Positions 11,190 to 22,280 of a stretch of DNA of 64,000 nucleotides are shown piece after piece. The translations under genes and the position numbers were made by a program. This DNA comes from Liopterus haemorrhoidalis. Lineage: Eukaryota > Arthropoda > Insecta > Coleoptera > Dytiscidae. Where the stretch lies: NCBI GenBank assembly GCA_963971575.1, contig OZ020616.1:8169934-8233933 (forward strand). The letters are read 5' to 3'. The first letter of the stretch is position 1; each line of letters starts with the position of its first letter. Under the pieces are notes generated by a model. The model did no database searches and had not been told where the DNA came from. It saw only the letters and a list, made by a program, of their open reading frames with translations.

Positions 11190-11729
11190 TTCATGCAAGT
11201 TCGGACACAAATAAATAAAAATCTACAAATTACAATTACTATTCATTTGTTGACCAATTGAGTGATGTAGTTGTGACCATTGAAATCGTTTCGCCCTATT
11301 ACCCCTAAAAAAAATAATGATTTTCGTTCTGTAACTCGACCATAGAGATTTGCTTCTTGAAATCGATGCATCAGAGATCTCATAGAAATTAATCGTTCTA
11401 ATTTATTATTATCAAATAAATTTCTAATTGTGTATTTGTTATTAAAGGATGGAGAAATATTTAATTTCTTTAATTTGGATCCTATTTTTTGGCTAACCTA
11501 ACCATGAAAGGGTATTTTTTTTTGTAAATGTTGTTATTTGTTCTACCTAGAGGATAAAAATATGTTGATAAAAGTTTTTTGCGCTTTTTTCTAATATTTT
11601 GTTTATTTCAGCCTTGTTATAACCGTTATTAATGGCAATTGGATAAATTGTTTGTAATTCCAGATTGTAGTCTTCTTCAGAAAGTGGAACTTTTAATAAT
11701 CTGTTTACATAAATATTAAAAGCAGCCAT
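11190..11729 (-). pseudogene. Penelope-like element fragment
   Basis: The minus-strand frame 11729-11547 reads AAFNIYVNRLLKVPLSEEDY and IAINNGYNKAEINKIL, the 'I-R-L---L-------E---I---A--NGY' block that precedes the linker of Penelope-like proteins. In another frame downstream come GSKLKKLNISPSFNNKYTIR and ISMRSLMHRFQEANLYGRV. Part of the segment (11190-11300) recurs at 31040-31185. No GIY-YIG motif was found. The call is by pattern and moderately uncertain. Confidence 0.45.
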
Positions 11730-12100
11730 TTTAGTATTAAAAGAATTAGATTGTAATTTGAACTCCTGTAGATGGCGTCACTGCCGAAATGCGTATAGAG
11801 TAACATTAAACTTATATTTGTGAAACTAACCAAGTGTTTTATTTATTTATTACCCTATTCCACAAAATAGGCATACAGACACTTATGACAGAAAACCAAG
11901 AGCCAATAAGCCTTTTGGTCTGAGGACTTTCGACATTTTGAGTGGTATTGATTTTAATATACTCGAAATGGCAAGTTACGTTTTGTGTTCCACCATAGAC
12001 GTTACCGCGCCCGCTTGTGAATCTCACATTAACTAGGTTTGATAAAGATACTATGTAGCCTATCGAATACCAACATGAGTAACAAAGGATATTGGTCCCT
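11730..12100. other. Unassigned
   Basis: No gene seen. At 11762-11800 there is a decayed hammerhead-like string (GATG, GGC/GCC stem, CGAAA, GTA), discussed in the findings. Confidence 0.35.
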
Positions 12101-12940
12101 AGGATCAAGGATGCTGTCATTTTTACTGACGGATCAAAATCCGGAACCAGGGTTGGGTGTGCGTTCGTTGTCTTGAACCCACGTCTGCATTTCAGTACCG
12201 TCTGCACTCCATAACGGGTGTGTACACTGCTGAGCTGTACGATATTTTCAAGGCCCTGTGTTTTATTTCGTCAGAGCAATGTCGGTCAAGTATTATCTTG
12301 ACGGACTCGCTGAGCGCTCTGAACAGTATCCAAGATCCAGATCCAGTGCACCCTCATGTACTAAAGATCCGGTTGCTACTCCACAATCTGAATGCTCAGA
12401 ATGTGAGAGTAGAGCTGTTTTGAGTACGTGGACATGTTGGTATTAAAAGCAACGAAGCGGCAGATGTCGCTACAAAAGCCGCCTCCCACAAACCTATAAT
12501 TGATGTGAGTTTCATATTTCCAGAAGACGCAAGAGTCATCTGAAACATCTGGTTTTAGCCATGTAGCAGCATGAGTGCAGCAGCATACATAACATCAAAT
12601 TGAGACAGATTAAGGGAAACGTTAAACCATGAGGTTCTTCCTGCAGGATTAACCGCAGGGACGAAACCGTCATCACAGGTCTCCGTACAGGCCGCTGTTG
12701 TTGGACCCATTGACACCTCCTTCGAGGTGAAGAGTCTCCTATCTGTGAGACGTCTAACACAGATTTGTCTGTGTTACAGTTTTTAACTTACTGTGTACAG
12801 TTCGAGGATGTCAGGGAGAGGTTAGGCCTGTGCTATGACCTGTCAGTTGCTTTAGGTGACAACAGAGTACTCATGGACAGGCTGATAATCTTTCTGAGAA
12901 AATCGAACTTACTGTTTTATTTGTGAAGTCTTGCACCTTA
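12101..12940 (+). pseudogene. LINE RNase H and C-terminal domain, broken
   Basis: RNase H motifs appear in order across several frames: IFTDGSKSG (first Asp), YTAELYDIFKAL (Glu), IILTDSLSALNS (second Asp) and GHVGIKSNEAADVATKAA (last Asp). A frameshift at about 12190 and stops at 12422 and near 12540 break it. Downstream RRDETVITGLRTGR and an ICET/CVQFEDV region correspond to the usual tail of I/R1/LOA-type LINEs. The RT part is missing. RNase H in LINEs removes template RNA. Confidence 0.7.
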
Positions 12941-13202
12941 TTTTAATGTGCTCTATTTATTTTAAATTTTTTTTTTAATTTGTTGTATCGTTTATTTTAA
13001 TCTCTGACTTCGTTTTACATTATTTATTTATTTATTTATATTTCTACACATTGTTTTTTATATCATGACCCGTTTTTATCTATCTCACCATTACACTTAA
13101 TACTATTATCTCAGGTATGGTTTACAATGTTATACTTATATTATATTCATTTATTCATATACGATGTACACTTATACTGTATTCTGATTTTCCTTTATGT
13201 AG

Positions 13203-13245
13203 CAGCTCTGATGAAGGAATAAACTATTCCGAAACTGGTCAGCTG
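13203..13245 (+). ncRNA. Hammerhead-ribozyme-like fold
   Basis: All core positions of a hammerhead self-cleaving RNA are present in order. Stem I is CAGCT (13203-13207) with AGCTG (13241-13245). The core CTGATGA is 13208-13214. Stem II is GGAATA (13216-13221) with TATTCC (13225-13230), with one extra A at 13215. GAAA is at 13231-13234. A minimal stem III (AC/GT, TG loop) ends in the cleavage triplet GTC at 13238-13240. Tiny stem III is known from hammerheads of Penelope-like elements and retrozymes. A decayed Penelope-like fragment lies 1.5 kb upstream. The bulged A is the main departure from consensus, and activity is unproven. Confidence 0.6.
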
Positions 13246-13441
13246 TAGATAGTTGTTTTTATTTATGTCCGATACCCGTACAACCTTTCCACTTCTATTT
13301 ATAGACTGTGATATTCGATGATAATTGGTCCCTTCACAGTCTCTTACCATCACCTTGAGTCTGATAAATTTTTCGAACAGGCTGTTTATCTTATTTATTT
13401 GTGTTTGTCTGTGCAAGATTTCTTTTATTAAGTATGCGTAT

Positions 13442-14248
13442 CACATAGAAATGTCATTACCCTTACCTCCGCACTATTCCACCTTTTCCGCGGAACTATT
13501 CGCTATTACAGAAGCAGTAAAATACATTCTAGTCAACAACCGAACAAGTGAATTTATCATTATCACAGACAGTCTTAGCACATTAAAATTACTAAACAAC
13601 TATCCTGTGCACCCAGATAATAAAGACATCTTGGACCTTTCATTGCTTGTGTACAAAGCCAAACAAAAAAATATTATCATTAAATTCTTATGGGTCAAAG
13701 CACATGAAGGTATATCTGCGGGCAATGACAAGGTAGATAAATTAGCCAAAGAAGCCTTAATGATACCACCAACTTATTCACTTTTTAAAAACAAATCGGC
13801 CATCAATGACTTGTACAATATTGTCCGTAAAAATATTATGACAGAATGGGAAGAAGAGTGGAAAGAGATGAACCTTCATAAAGGCACCTTCTATGCCAGT
13901 ATACAGAAAAACCTCCCGAAAAATCCATGGTTTCACAAAAATAACAAAGCACGCTCATTCATAACAACGGCATGCCGAATAAGATCAGGACACGGATGCT
14001 TTCCAGCTCATCTACACAGGATAGGAGTACTCAATACACCATTTTGCAGTTGTGACAATAAAACCAATGGAACATTGCAACACATTATACTTCAATGCCC
14101 TCTGTATAACATACCAAGACAACAATTAACCAATGAATTTGCTTCAGACAATATACCATCTCCATATCATTTAGAAAATCTATTAGCCAACATGAAATTT
14201 CTAAAAATCATTACTCAGTTTCTATATGACGTGAACCTACAAATATAA
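13442..14248 (+). CDS. LINE ORF2 C-terminal part (RNase H, Cys/His tail)
   Basis: The open frame runs without a stop from the host flank into the element. The true element sequence begins about residue 40 of that frame, at HIEMSLPLPP. RNase H residues are visible: Glu in STFSAELFAITEAV, Asp in IIITDSLSTLKLL and Asp in GNDKVDKLAKEA, with the WVKAHEGI loop. The TDGS strand carrying the first Asp was lost to 5' truncation. A tail with HLHRIGVLNTPFCSCD and LQHIILQCPLY holds the C-C-H-C knuckle typical of I/jockey-type ORF2. The lack of stops suggests a young insertion. It is inactive because the endonuclease and RT are missing. Confidence 0.8.
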   Translation, partial: HIEMSLPLPPHYSTFSAELFAITEAVKYILVNNRTSEFIIITDSLSTLKLLNNYPVHPDNKDILDLSLLVYKAKQKNIIIKFLWVKAHEGISAGNDKVDKLAKEALMIPPTYSLFKNKSAINDLYNIVRKNIMTEWEEEWKEMNLHKGTFYASIQKNLPKNPWFHKNNKARSFITTACRIRSGHGCFPAHLHRIGVLNTPFCSCDNKTNGTLQHIILQCPLYNIPRQQLTNEFASDNIPSPYHLENLLANMKFLKIITQFLYDVNLQI

Positions 14249-14681
14249 AACCTCAAACCAATGAATTCATCAGATCATACCAGTAACTAATAACACAAAT
14301 TGCAGCTGGCTACTATGATGGATTAAGATCAGAAACAATTAAAAAAAAAAAAATAAAAAAAAATAAATAAATAAATAGCAAAAGCCAGGTTCTTTACATT
14401 AAATAATAACAATAATAATAATAAGAAAAAGACCACCTTTATGCAAGAAGAAAATAATATACTTAAAATGAGTCGCTAAAATTAATGAAATTAAAAAGAG
14501 AAAACCTGAAGAAATCCAAATTTTTGCTATGAAGAAAAATTTTATAAAATTATTGTATATATTTTATTGTATTTTCATTTTAAATATTGTATGAATTTAT
14601 ATTTAGTATTTAGCTGGCTAATATGATTGTAAAAATTAATGGCCAATAAAACAATATAATTAAAAAAAAAAAAAAAAAAAA
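13442..14681 (+). mobile_element. 5'-truncated LINE with RNase H, exact boundaries
   Basis: AAGTATGCGTAT occurs at 13430-13441 and again at 14682-14693, a 12-bp target-site duplication. Between them lie a coding end, a 3' UTR with AATAAA at about 14645 and a poly(A) tail ending at 14681. The UTR contains GCTGGCTAAT, also found near the 3' end of other RNase H LINEs in this window. Confidence 0.9.
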
Positions 14682-14693
14682 AAGTATGCGTAT

Positions 14694-15590
14694 TTTTATT
14701 GTTTTTATATATTTGTGTGGGAACAGGCAAATATTTAAAGGGGGGGTTTTTTGGGTCCTAATTTGTTTTATTTTGAAAAGATGTTAAAAAATTAATTTTA
14801 GCAAAAATATGTATTGACCCAATTGTGACTAAAAATGTGCTAAAATTGTTTGTACACATGGTTTCATGTTAAATGGTTTCCACCTTGCACTATTTACCAT
14901 TGCAATAATTTGAATTATAAATTATAAAATTGATACTGAATTTCATGGTCATCTATTTCTATCTACTGTTTTTGTTCTAGAGAAGAATATTCCAGGACGT
15001 AAAGACAACTGCGACTTTTATGGCTTTTTAACGAGGTCGTATCTTGTTGGGTTGTTTTGTTCAATTTTTAGTAACGTTTATGGTCGCAATTTGTACCTGG
15101 AATAATGAATACAACGATTAAGAAATAATTATAATAAATAAAGATGTCAGACTGCATTATTACATCTTATTCCGCTACTCAAATTTATGGTCGGATAATG
15201 TGAACATTAAAATTTGTAATTTTCTTTTACTACTAAGTAGAATAATTGATTTACCTGTAGCTTATAACAAGCACAGCGGACAGCCTTAGAAGTATGTGGT
15301 CAGGAATGGTAACTAAAATAAAAAGAAAATTAGTCAATTTTTTGCTAAAACGATGTTTTTAGTTCATTAGTTCTTAGTTTAGTTATTTAGTTAACATCAA
15401 CATCATTGTTATTTATCAGACCGATTTCGTCCACTGCTGAATTATTTATCGTCCAAACTTACTTGTTACTTGTATAATTAATGGGAAGGCTTATATTTGT
15501 AGGATTTCGTAGGTTTAACCAAGAAACCCATATACTGTATGTCTCTACGTCTTAAATGAAAAACTTTGTAAAGATTCACAAGATTTTTTC
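14694..15590. other. Mostly unassigned, holds a candidate exon
   Basis: AT-rich sequence between two mobile elements. Only the exon-like stretch at 15255-15312 (separate entry) stands out. Confidence 0.4.
15255..15312 (-). other. Candidate internal exon of a host gene
   Basis: On the minus strand a pyrimidine-rich tract ending TTTTATTTTAG precedes 58 bases that end TACAG followed by GTAAAT, a good donor. One frame is open and reads TIPDHILLRLSAVLVISY. I do not recognise the protein. It lies in one of the few stretches free of repeats. Chance occurrence cannot be excluded. Confidence 0.3.
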
Positions 15591-15644
15591 TTTTTAGGGT
15601 TTTGTAGGTATGACCAAAAAACCCTTATACCGTCATTTTGTCGT

Positions 15645-15680
<36 letters not shown>

Positions 15681-16656
15681 TCGGTAAAAATTGTAGCCAA
15701 ACGGCTAAACCTAGAGAGTTGAAATTTGGCATGCTTATACAACTCTTTGACCCGCACATAGGAAAAATACTAAAACATCTAAAAAACATATCCCACTAAA
15801 AATATAAACATATATATGCTCATCGAAAAAAAAAAAAAATAAAATAAATTCTGAGTATGGTATCAAATGAAAGCCCTTAGTACGTGGATTAACGATCAAA
15901 ATTTTATTTTTGCAAAATAAATTATTTTGATGCGATTTTTGCCAAAATTGTGCAAAAACATTTTTGTCCCACACCTTGTAGCCCAGATGGTTTAAACTAA
16001 AAATCTGAAAAAATTCTAAGTAATGTACATTGGTGTGAACCGGAATAGTACAACAGGAATTTTTGATCAGATTATGTTTTCGGAAAATAACGCATTTTTT
16101 GTGTTTTTAACTAAAATATGTTAACTATTTAATACGTTGTGTAACATACCACATCAGTAGCTCTCGTGGCGTGGTTGGATTTGTCGCACGCTTAATAATA
16201 TAAGAAACTTGCAAACTAGGGTTCGAATCCTGTTGATTTTATTTTTTGTTTTTTTTTGCATTTTTATTTTGTATAAATTATTTTGTTAAAATTCTAGTTA
16301 TATTTGGTAAATGTTGCATTTAATTTTTAAAAGCGTAAATTTAATAACCAGTGGAAAGTGTTGAAATTATAATTTAATTCTATGTTTGACGAAATCAAAG
16401 GGCGGGACTTATGATGTAAGCAACCAATGGAAACCATAGGTGCAATTTTCAAAATCTTAATGAACTTTGCTATATAAAAAAAATACTGCATATATTTAGA
16501 AACTTAAATACTGGTATTAGGCATTCGAATTAAAATTCATAAAAAAATATTTTGACATAAAATTTGTTTTGGCATCCCAAATAATCATCGTTCAGTTACT
16601 AAATACCTGCAAAACCCAGAAATGTGTGAAAATTCACACTTCACATCAATTTTTTA
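15591..16656 (-). mobile_element. Family A element, copy 4 (complete)
   Basis: Read on the minus strand it runs from AAAAAATTGATGTGAAGTG to ACCCTAAAAA. The (CTGT)n tract is at 15646-15680, a plus-oriented tRNA-like module at about 16150-16225, and the hairpin GTGTGAAAATTCACAC at 16625-16640. It carries the longer half seen also in copies 6, 8 and 9 (GGCATCCCAAATAATCAT). Confidence 0.88.
16150..16225 (+). repeat. tRNA-like module in family A copy 4
   Basis: A-box-like TCGTGGCGTGGTTGGATTTG and B box GGGTTCGAATCCTG. It lacks a paired acceptor stem. Confidence 0.5.
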
Positions 16657-17860
16657 ATTTATTTTTTTTTTATTTAAGATATATTTTGGGAACGCTTTAA
16701 CTGCTGTGGCTATTAGCACCCCGGTATATTTACATTGATTTACAAGAATGAATTTTGGCATTAATATACAATGAAGCATATTTACAATTTTATGATAAGA
16801 CATTTAAGATAGATAATTTAGAAATAATGGAACATTTGGGATTTATATTTTACGGAACAGATCAGCTTCTTTGAGGTAGTCAAATAAAGTATTTTCATTT
16901 TCTGGGCTTAGCGCTTCTTTCAGGTTGTCTGGTATTTTGTGCTTCATATAGTTATTCATATAGTTGGTACTCCAGGATTATATGTTCTACGATAACAGTT
17001 TTATTGCAGTTGTCACAGTTTGCCACCTCTTTTATTTTTCTTTTCATTAGATGTTGGTGTGTAATGAATGTGTAGTCAATTTTGAGTCTTGTAAGAACTC
17101 TCTGTTCTTTTCTGTTGCCTACTGGAGCCCAGGGTTTTGTGTCTTCTTCTATATGGCGAAGTTTGTAGTTTGTTAGACTGTGCTATTGTCCCGAAACACA
17201 CTTGGTTAAAGTTCCACAAAATTAATTTATTAAATATCTTGATATAAAGATTCAAGATATTTAAAAAATTAATTTTGTGGAACTTTAACCAAGTGTGTTT
17301 CGTGTTTTCTGTGATATTAAAAATGTTCCATCAAGAGGTAACAGCTACATGCATCAATATTATTAAATGCGCTATTGTCGTTTCCAGTCTTCTTTTATGT
17401 TTGCCATACTTTGGATTTGATGTCGCTGGTAGGTACGGATATCGGTGTTATTGGGAGGTTTGCTGCCTCTTTTGCTGCTAGCTCTGCCTGTTCATTCCCT
17501 CTTATTCCCACATGTGAGGGAACCCACACCAAGTTTACTTTTTTCCCCTGGAGGAAGTTTTTCTGTATGTTCTGGATCAGTGAGTCCCTTGAATTTTACT
17601 TTAGCTGCGTCGAGTACACTGCGTCGAGTACACTGCGTGAGTCAATATATATAACATAATTTCTGTCTTCCTTGTTGCTCATGTATTCGGTGGCTTTTAG
17701 CAGACTATATGCTTCTGCAGTAAAATTACTTGCTGTATCAGGGAGGTGGTACATGTATATCTCGTCGTTGATGACGTAAGCAGCACCGTATTTATGAAGA
17801 TCATGTGACCCGTCCATTTTAAATTCAGGACCTAAGTATCAAAAGCCATAAATATGAAAT
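16657..17860 (-). pseudogene. RNase H-bearing LINE end, interrupted
   Basis: Minus-strand RNase H begins at about 17817: MDGSHDLHKYGAAYVI (Asp), FTAEAYSLLKAT (Glu), YVIYIDSRSVLDAV (Asp). After a 180-bp insertion (17191-17370) the frame resumes as NYKLRHIEEDTKPWAPVGNR, then CDNCNKTVIVEHIILEY, a knuckle whose last Cys is Glu. The 3' UTR on the minus strand contains GCTAATAGCCACAGCAG, a tail shared with a SINE at 56240-56385. Removing the insert rejoins the frame, with one Trp codon turned into a stop (TAG) near the junction. Confidence 0.75.
17191..17370. mobile_element. Foldback insertion inside a LINE
   Basis: GCTATTGTC at 17182-17190 is repeated at 17371-17379, a 9-bp duplication. The insert has a 51-bp inverted repeat (17192-17242 with 17252-17302, one mismatch, loop about 9 nt) starting CGAAACACACTTGG, then 68 bp of single-copy sequence ending ATTATTAAATGC. 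Deleting it restores the LINE frame. The two termini are not inverted repeats of each other, so it is not an ordinary MITE. Confidence 0.75.
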
Positions 17861-18275
17861 AAAAAAATATTACTAATTATCTTAAAAATATACTAATAAA
17901 TTAAGGTTAATTTAATATTATTTATGAAATATATTTTATTATATTTGCAGTTTACTGTTTTAAAAAAACATATTTTTACTTGCAATTCTTATCGGCAAAA
18001 CATTGATGTTAGCAATGAGGTTTTATGGCGTATGGTTTAATTACGTCATTGTATGTTAGCAACACGCACAACTCCTCGGGGCACCTTCCCGTTCCCCGCC
18101 TAAAAGTGTGTTGGCTTCACAACACATTGCCCTCGTTCAGTCTCTATATTATACTACCTCATTGGTCACAATACAGTGACGAAACTCCCCTCCCAAGTGA
18201 TTTGGGTCATCACTTGTATTTTAGAAGTTATTGACCTTTTTTTAGATCATGATTGGTATTTTAGAAATGTAGACC
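17861..18275. other. No recognisable feature
   Basis: AT-rich, then a short GC-richer stretch (18060-18200) without a convincing frame. Confidence 0.4.
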
Positions 18276-19199
18276 TTTTTAGGGTTTTGTAGGTATGACC
18301 AAAAAACCCTTATACCGTCATTTTGTCGTCTGTCTGTCTGTCTGCCTGTCTGTTCGGTAAAAATTGTAGCCAAACAGATAAACCTAGAGAGTTGAAATTT
18401 GGCATTCTTATACAACTCTTTGACCCGCACATAGGAAAAATACTAAAACATCTAAAAAACATACCCCCCTAAAAATATAAACAAATATGTGCTCATCGAA
18501 AACAAAAATATTTTTTTTAAATTCTGAGTAGGGTATCAAATGAAAACCCTTAGTACGTGGATTAACGATCAAATTTTTATTTTTGCAAAATAAATTATTT
18601 TGATGCGATTTTTGCCAAAATTGTGCAAAAAAAAATTGTCCCACACCCTGTAGCCCAGATGGTTTAAACTAAAAATCTAAAAAAATTCTAAGTAATGTAT
18701 ATTGGTGTGAACCGAAATAGTACAACAGGAATTTTTGATCAGATTATGTTTTCGGAAAATAACGCATTTTTTGTGGTTTTTGGTTCACAAAGTACAAAAG
18801 TTATACCAATGTAAGACACTCACATGCAAGGCGTGCGATAGCGTAATGGTTAGAACACTGATGTCGCAAGCTAAAATTCGCTGGAAAACGAAAGGTTTCG
18901 AGTTCGAATACACGGAGTGAATTTTATTTTTCTGTTTTTTTTTTTTGCATTTTTATTATGTTGAAATTATTTTGTCAAAATTCTAGTTATATTTTGACAA
19001 ATGTTGTATTTAATTTTTAAGATCTTAAATTTAATAACCAGTCTTATTATATGATTAACAGACGATAAATTATTTTAAAAATATCGTTCATTTTGCCGTG
19101 ATTACTACAAAGTAAAATTTGTCCTACACACTCAGCATACCGCCTTCACTTATTATATACCTGCGAAACCCTGAAATGTGTGAATATTCAATTTTTTTA
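18276..19199 (-). mobile_element. Family A element, copy 5 (complete)
   Basis: Near-twin of copy 3 in opposite orientation, with a short (CTGT)n tract at 18329-18352, a tRNA-like module at 18836-18915 (AGCGTAATGGTTAGAACAC; GAGTTCGAATAC) and the terminal ATACCTGCGAAACCCTGAAA. The last hairpin arm is worn. Confidence 0.85.
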
Positions 19200-19944
19200 G
19201 ATTAACATTTGCATTTTGAAAAATGTGTATTTGACCAGTAATTCCTACCCATTAAACCCCCCAAGAAAGATACCTGGGTGCGCGCCTGCTTTTATCTATG
19301 TTAAATTAAAAGCTTTTTTCACAATAACACCAAAAATTCAATTCAACCAATAAGAAAGTATAGGAAAGGATGAAATTTACTATTTTCTTCTAAGCCTTTA
19401 CAGAAAATTTTCACCTGAAATATGTGTAAATATTAAAAGTTTATTTTAAATATATTGCTAAGCAGTTAAAGGAATATTTTTTCAATTTCCTGTTTAATTT
19501 AAAAACACATTAAATTATTTTTGTAAATTCCTCAAAGCTGTTCTTTTTACCGTTCTACCGACAATCGGTTTTAATCTACAGGTGCCTTTTTTACATTTCC
19601 AGGTATAACTGTCAATCACTTAGACAAAAATTTCGATAATTATTTGTAATCCTATTTTTCTTTTAATTAAATAAGGGATTTTAGATATTTTTGACAAGAT
19701 GTAATCTCTGTCGACTTAATGTCAAAATATCTAAAAAGGGTAACGGTGGACTTAGGTCTGTAGGCAGGTAACCGATTAATACCCAGAATCCATTAGAAAT
19801 ATGTCAGAAGGTGTTGTTTTGAATTATTCTAAGAATGACAAGTTACAAGAACACTGACTAAGAAAATTAGAATTTCAAAAATATTTTTAAAATGGAATCA
19901 ACCATGCAATATGAAACATAGCAATTATTTTTTAATATATTGAA
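19200..19944. other. No recognisable feature
   Basis: AT-rich, no ORF or terminal repeats recognised. Confidence 0.4.
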
Positions 19945-19948
19945 CATA

Positions 19949-20078
19949 GGTACAGTAATACCCCGCCACTCGACTGTCTTTTAGCTCGACGTTTTCGCCA
20001 TTCGACGTAAATTTCGAGAGTGAGAGTCGACGGAGCATCGCTATACGACGCGTGATCGAGTACCGATCACGTGATACA
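19949..20078 (+). repeat. Possible pogo/Tigger-like terminus
   Basis: TACAGTAATACCCCGCCACT followed by a CTCGAC-rich block resembles the start of pogo-type elements. The partner end is not found. It is cut by the GC-rich element that begins at about 20080. Confidence 0.25.
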
Positions 20079-20079
20079 T

Positions 20080-20954
20080 ATTTTCCACACACCAAAGCGG
20101 CCGCGGTGGCGGCCACGGTGGCGGCCACGGTAGCGATCAGGTCTCCTCACACTAACGCGGTGGGAGTGGCGGTAGCGGTAGCGATCAGTTAGTGAATCAC
20201 GGTATATAGTTGTATGATAATATTGGACCTTGCTTGGGTTATTACATTTTTCCCCTTTGGAATGTTAAAATTTTAAATTCCAACAATGAAACCATGGAAA
20301 CGAATGACATATGTCAAACTTAAATTAATTTTCTTACATATTTTAATGACAAAAAATAAATAAATGGGATATTTGTATTAAGAATGACACAAAAAATCAA
20401 AATATAAAGAAAATGACATTTTAAAATGATATTAACCTTAACCAAAAAATGTTTGTTGCAAGTATGATTTACAAAGCTTAAACAAAACGGCTGAAAAGCA
20501 TTATTTAAACGTTGAAAGTAACTAGATTGCAAAATCTAGTTCCGCCTAATCGTTTGGAACAGACTTTACTATCAATTTCCAAAACTTTTCCTATTTCGTC
20601 CCACACTTTATTTATTTTCCTAATATTCTTGTAATTAGGATGTGCTAAGTCATACAAAATTAAATGATCCTTTACTGATCTATGATTTTTTCTGTTAAAT
20701 TATCTATTTTCGACATTATTTTCTTAAATATATTCACTCTGTGGTATATAAACAATGAATATCGCGCGGCCTAACGCAACTTGTCGAGTTTGGCCGCCAG
20801 TGTTTGGTGATCGCTAGACTGAACGCTGCAGTCGGTGGCGTTCTCAGATAGCGGAACGCTTGTATGTACGTGGTCTCATTGTATTGTATAGGTTGCGTTA
20901 GGCCGCTGCATTATCGCCACCGTGGCCGCCACCGCAGCCGCTTTGGTGTGTGGA
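20080..20954 (-). mobile_element. PIF/Harbinger-like element with GC-rich terminal repeats
   Basis: CCACACACCAAAGCGGC at 20084 and its complement ending at about 20953 start inverted repeats of about 40 bp rich in GGTGGCGGCCACGG. Inside, the minus strand (about 20700-20545) encodes HPNYKNIRKINKVWDEIGKV followed by SKVCSKR, a MADF/Myb-like domain typical of the second protein of PIF/Harbinger transposons. No transposase remains. A second perfect 15-bp inverted repeat (GCGGCCTAACGCAAC, 20766-20780 and 20892-20906) is nested near the right end. The 3-bp TTA duplication is not evident. Confidence 0.55.
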
Positions 20955-21445
20955 ATCCTTTAGACGCTGACTTTTCACCCATGTAACCCGATCCGATAGG
21001 GATCGAACCCTGGAGAAGAGAACTATATATATATATATTTTTTTAAAAATTTCTATATTGTTTAAATTATTTTTTCAAAATTCTAATTATATTTTGGCAA
21101 ATGTTGCATTTAATTTTTAAAAGCGTAAATTTAATAGCCAGTGGAAATTGTTTAAATTATAATTTAATTCTGTTTCAATGTACACGAAATCAGAGGGGCG
21201 GAACTTATAACAACCAATGGAAGCCATAGGCGCAATTTTTAAAATTCTTAATGAACTTTGCTATATAAAAAAAAATACTGCACATATTTAGAAACCTAAA
21301 TAATGGTATTAGGCGTTCGAATTAAAATTAACAAAAAAAATATTTTAATATATAATTTGTTTTGGCATCCCAAATAATCATCATTCACTTACTAAATACC
21401 TGCAAAACCCTAAAATGTGTGAAAATTCACACTTCACTTTTTTTA
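20955..21445 (-). mobile_element. Family A element, copy 6 (partial)
   Basis: Only the tRNA-like module (CTGACTTTTCACCC...GGGATCGAACCCTGG, about 20960-21012) and the hairpin-end half remain, ending GTGTGAAAATTCACACTTCAC. The microsatellite half is missing next to the GC-rich element. The module is the tRNA-Glu-like type of copy 9. Confidence 0.75.
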
Positions 21446-22280
21446 GGTTATCACTTTATATTTTCAAAATTTAAATAATTTTGTCTTCCGCCCCCCCCCC
21501 CCTTAACAAAAATTCCTGGGTGCGCCACAGTATCATACTCTGCCCTTAAGACTATTTAATCTTATTTATGTAGTGCGTCAGTTGATATGGAACGCAGTAT
21601 ATCAGATTGTTTTACAATATTGTCAAAACATTAAAAATTCAACGTGCGTATTTGTAAAATTAGTCTCGTAGAGTAATTCAGTATGCAGATTTTATAAAGA
21701 ATATTTTCCATCCGTTTTTTTTCATCGCGAGAGCTTTTAAAAGCGCTATTTTTAGGTCTCATACCGTCGCAGAAAAGCTCCGCTACAAGGATATCAAAAG
21801 AGTGTTTTATTTTTAAATTAAGCTCAATGCGAATTGAGAGAGACCTGATTCTATTTCACGTCTTTTTAAATTTGAAAGTTTCTAGAAAGAAGGAAAACTT
21901 TTTGTCGACGAACCATTATTCTTGTTAGAACTTGTTTCCTGTTTACGATCCTTGGGTTGATCAGAGCCGTTCGTCACAATGCACCAACAAAATATCACAA
22001 AAAAAAAGAAAAATTAAAACAGAAATAGTGAAATATATAGGAGTATTCTGAACAGACTTGTTCACTTTAACATAGTTGTAATTTTGCAGTTGAACTAGAT
22101 GCTACATGTTAAAGCACATATTGAGGGTTTCCATTCAGTTAAAGATAACGTATTTTGTTCAGAATAACCCTAATAGGCAGTGGTGGTGCAAGTGAGGGTC
22201 CGCACCCTCCCAAATTGCTCTGGCCCCCAGTAGACCCCTTAGAAAAGCTTAAAGAAAAATGTGCGCGCACCAAGTATCTG
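21446..22280. other. Unassigned
   Basis: No gene seen. A run of 12 C lies at about 21491. TCTGGCCCCCAGTAGACCCC at about 22220 resembles hAT-MITE interiors, but no paired ends were found. Confidence 0.35.

Noticed and set aside
18836..18915. Functional tRNA genes in family A copies
   Set aside because: No closed acceptor stem, and the modules repeat with the transposon.
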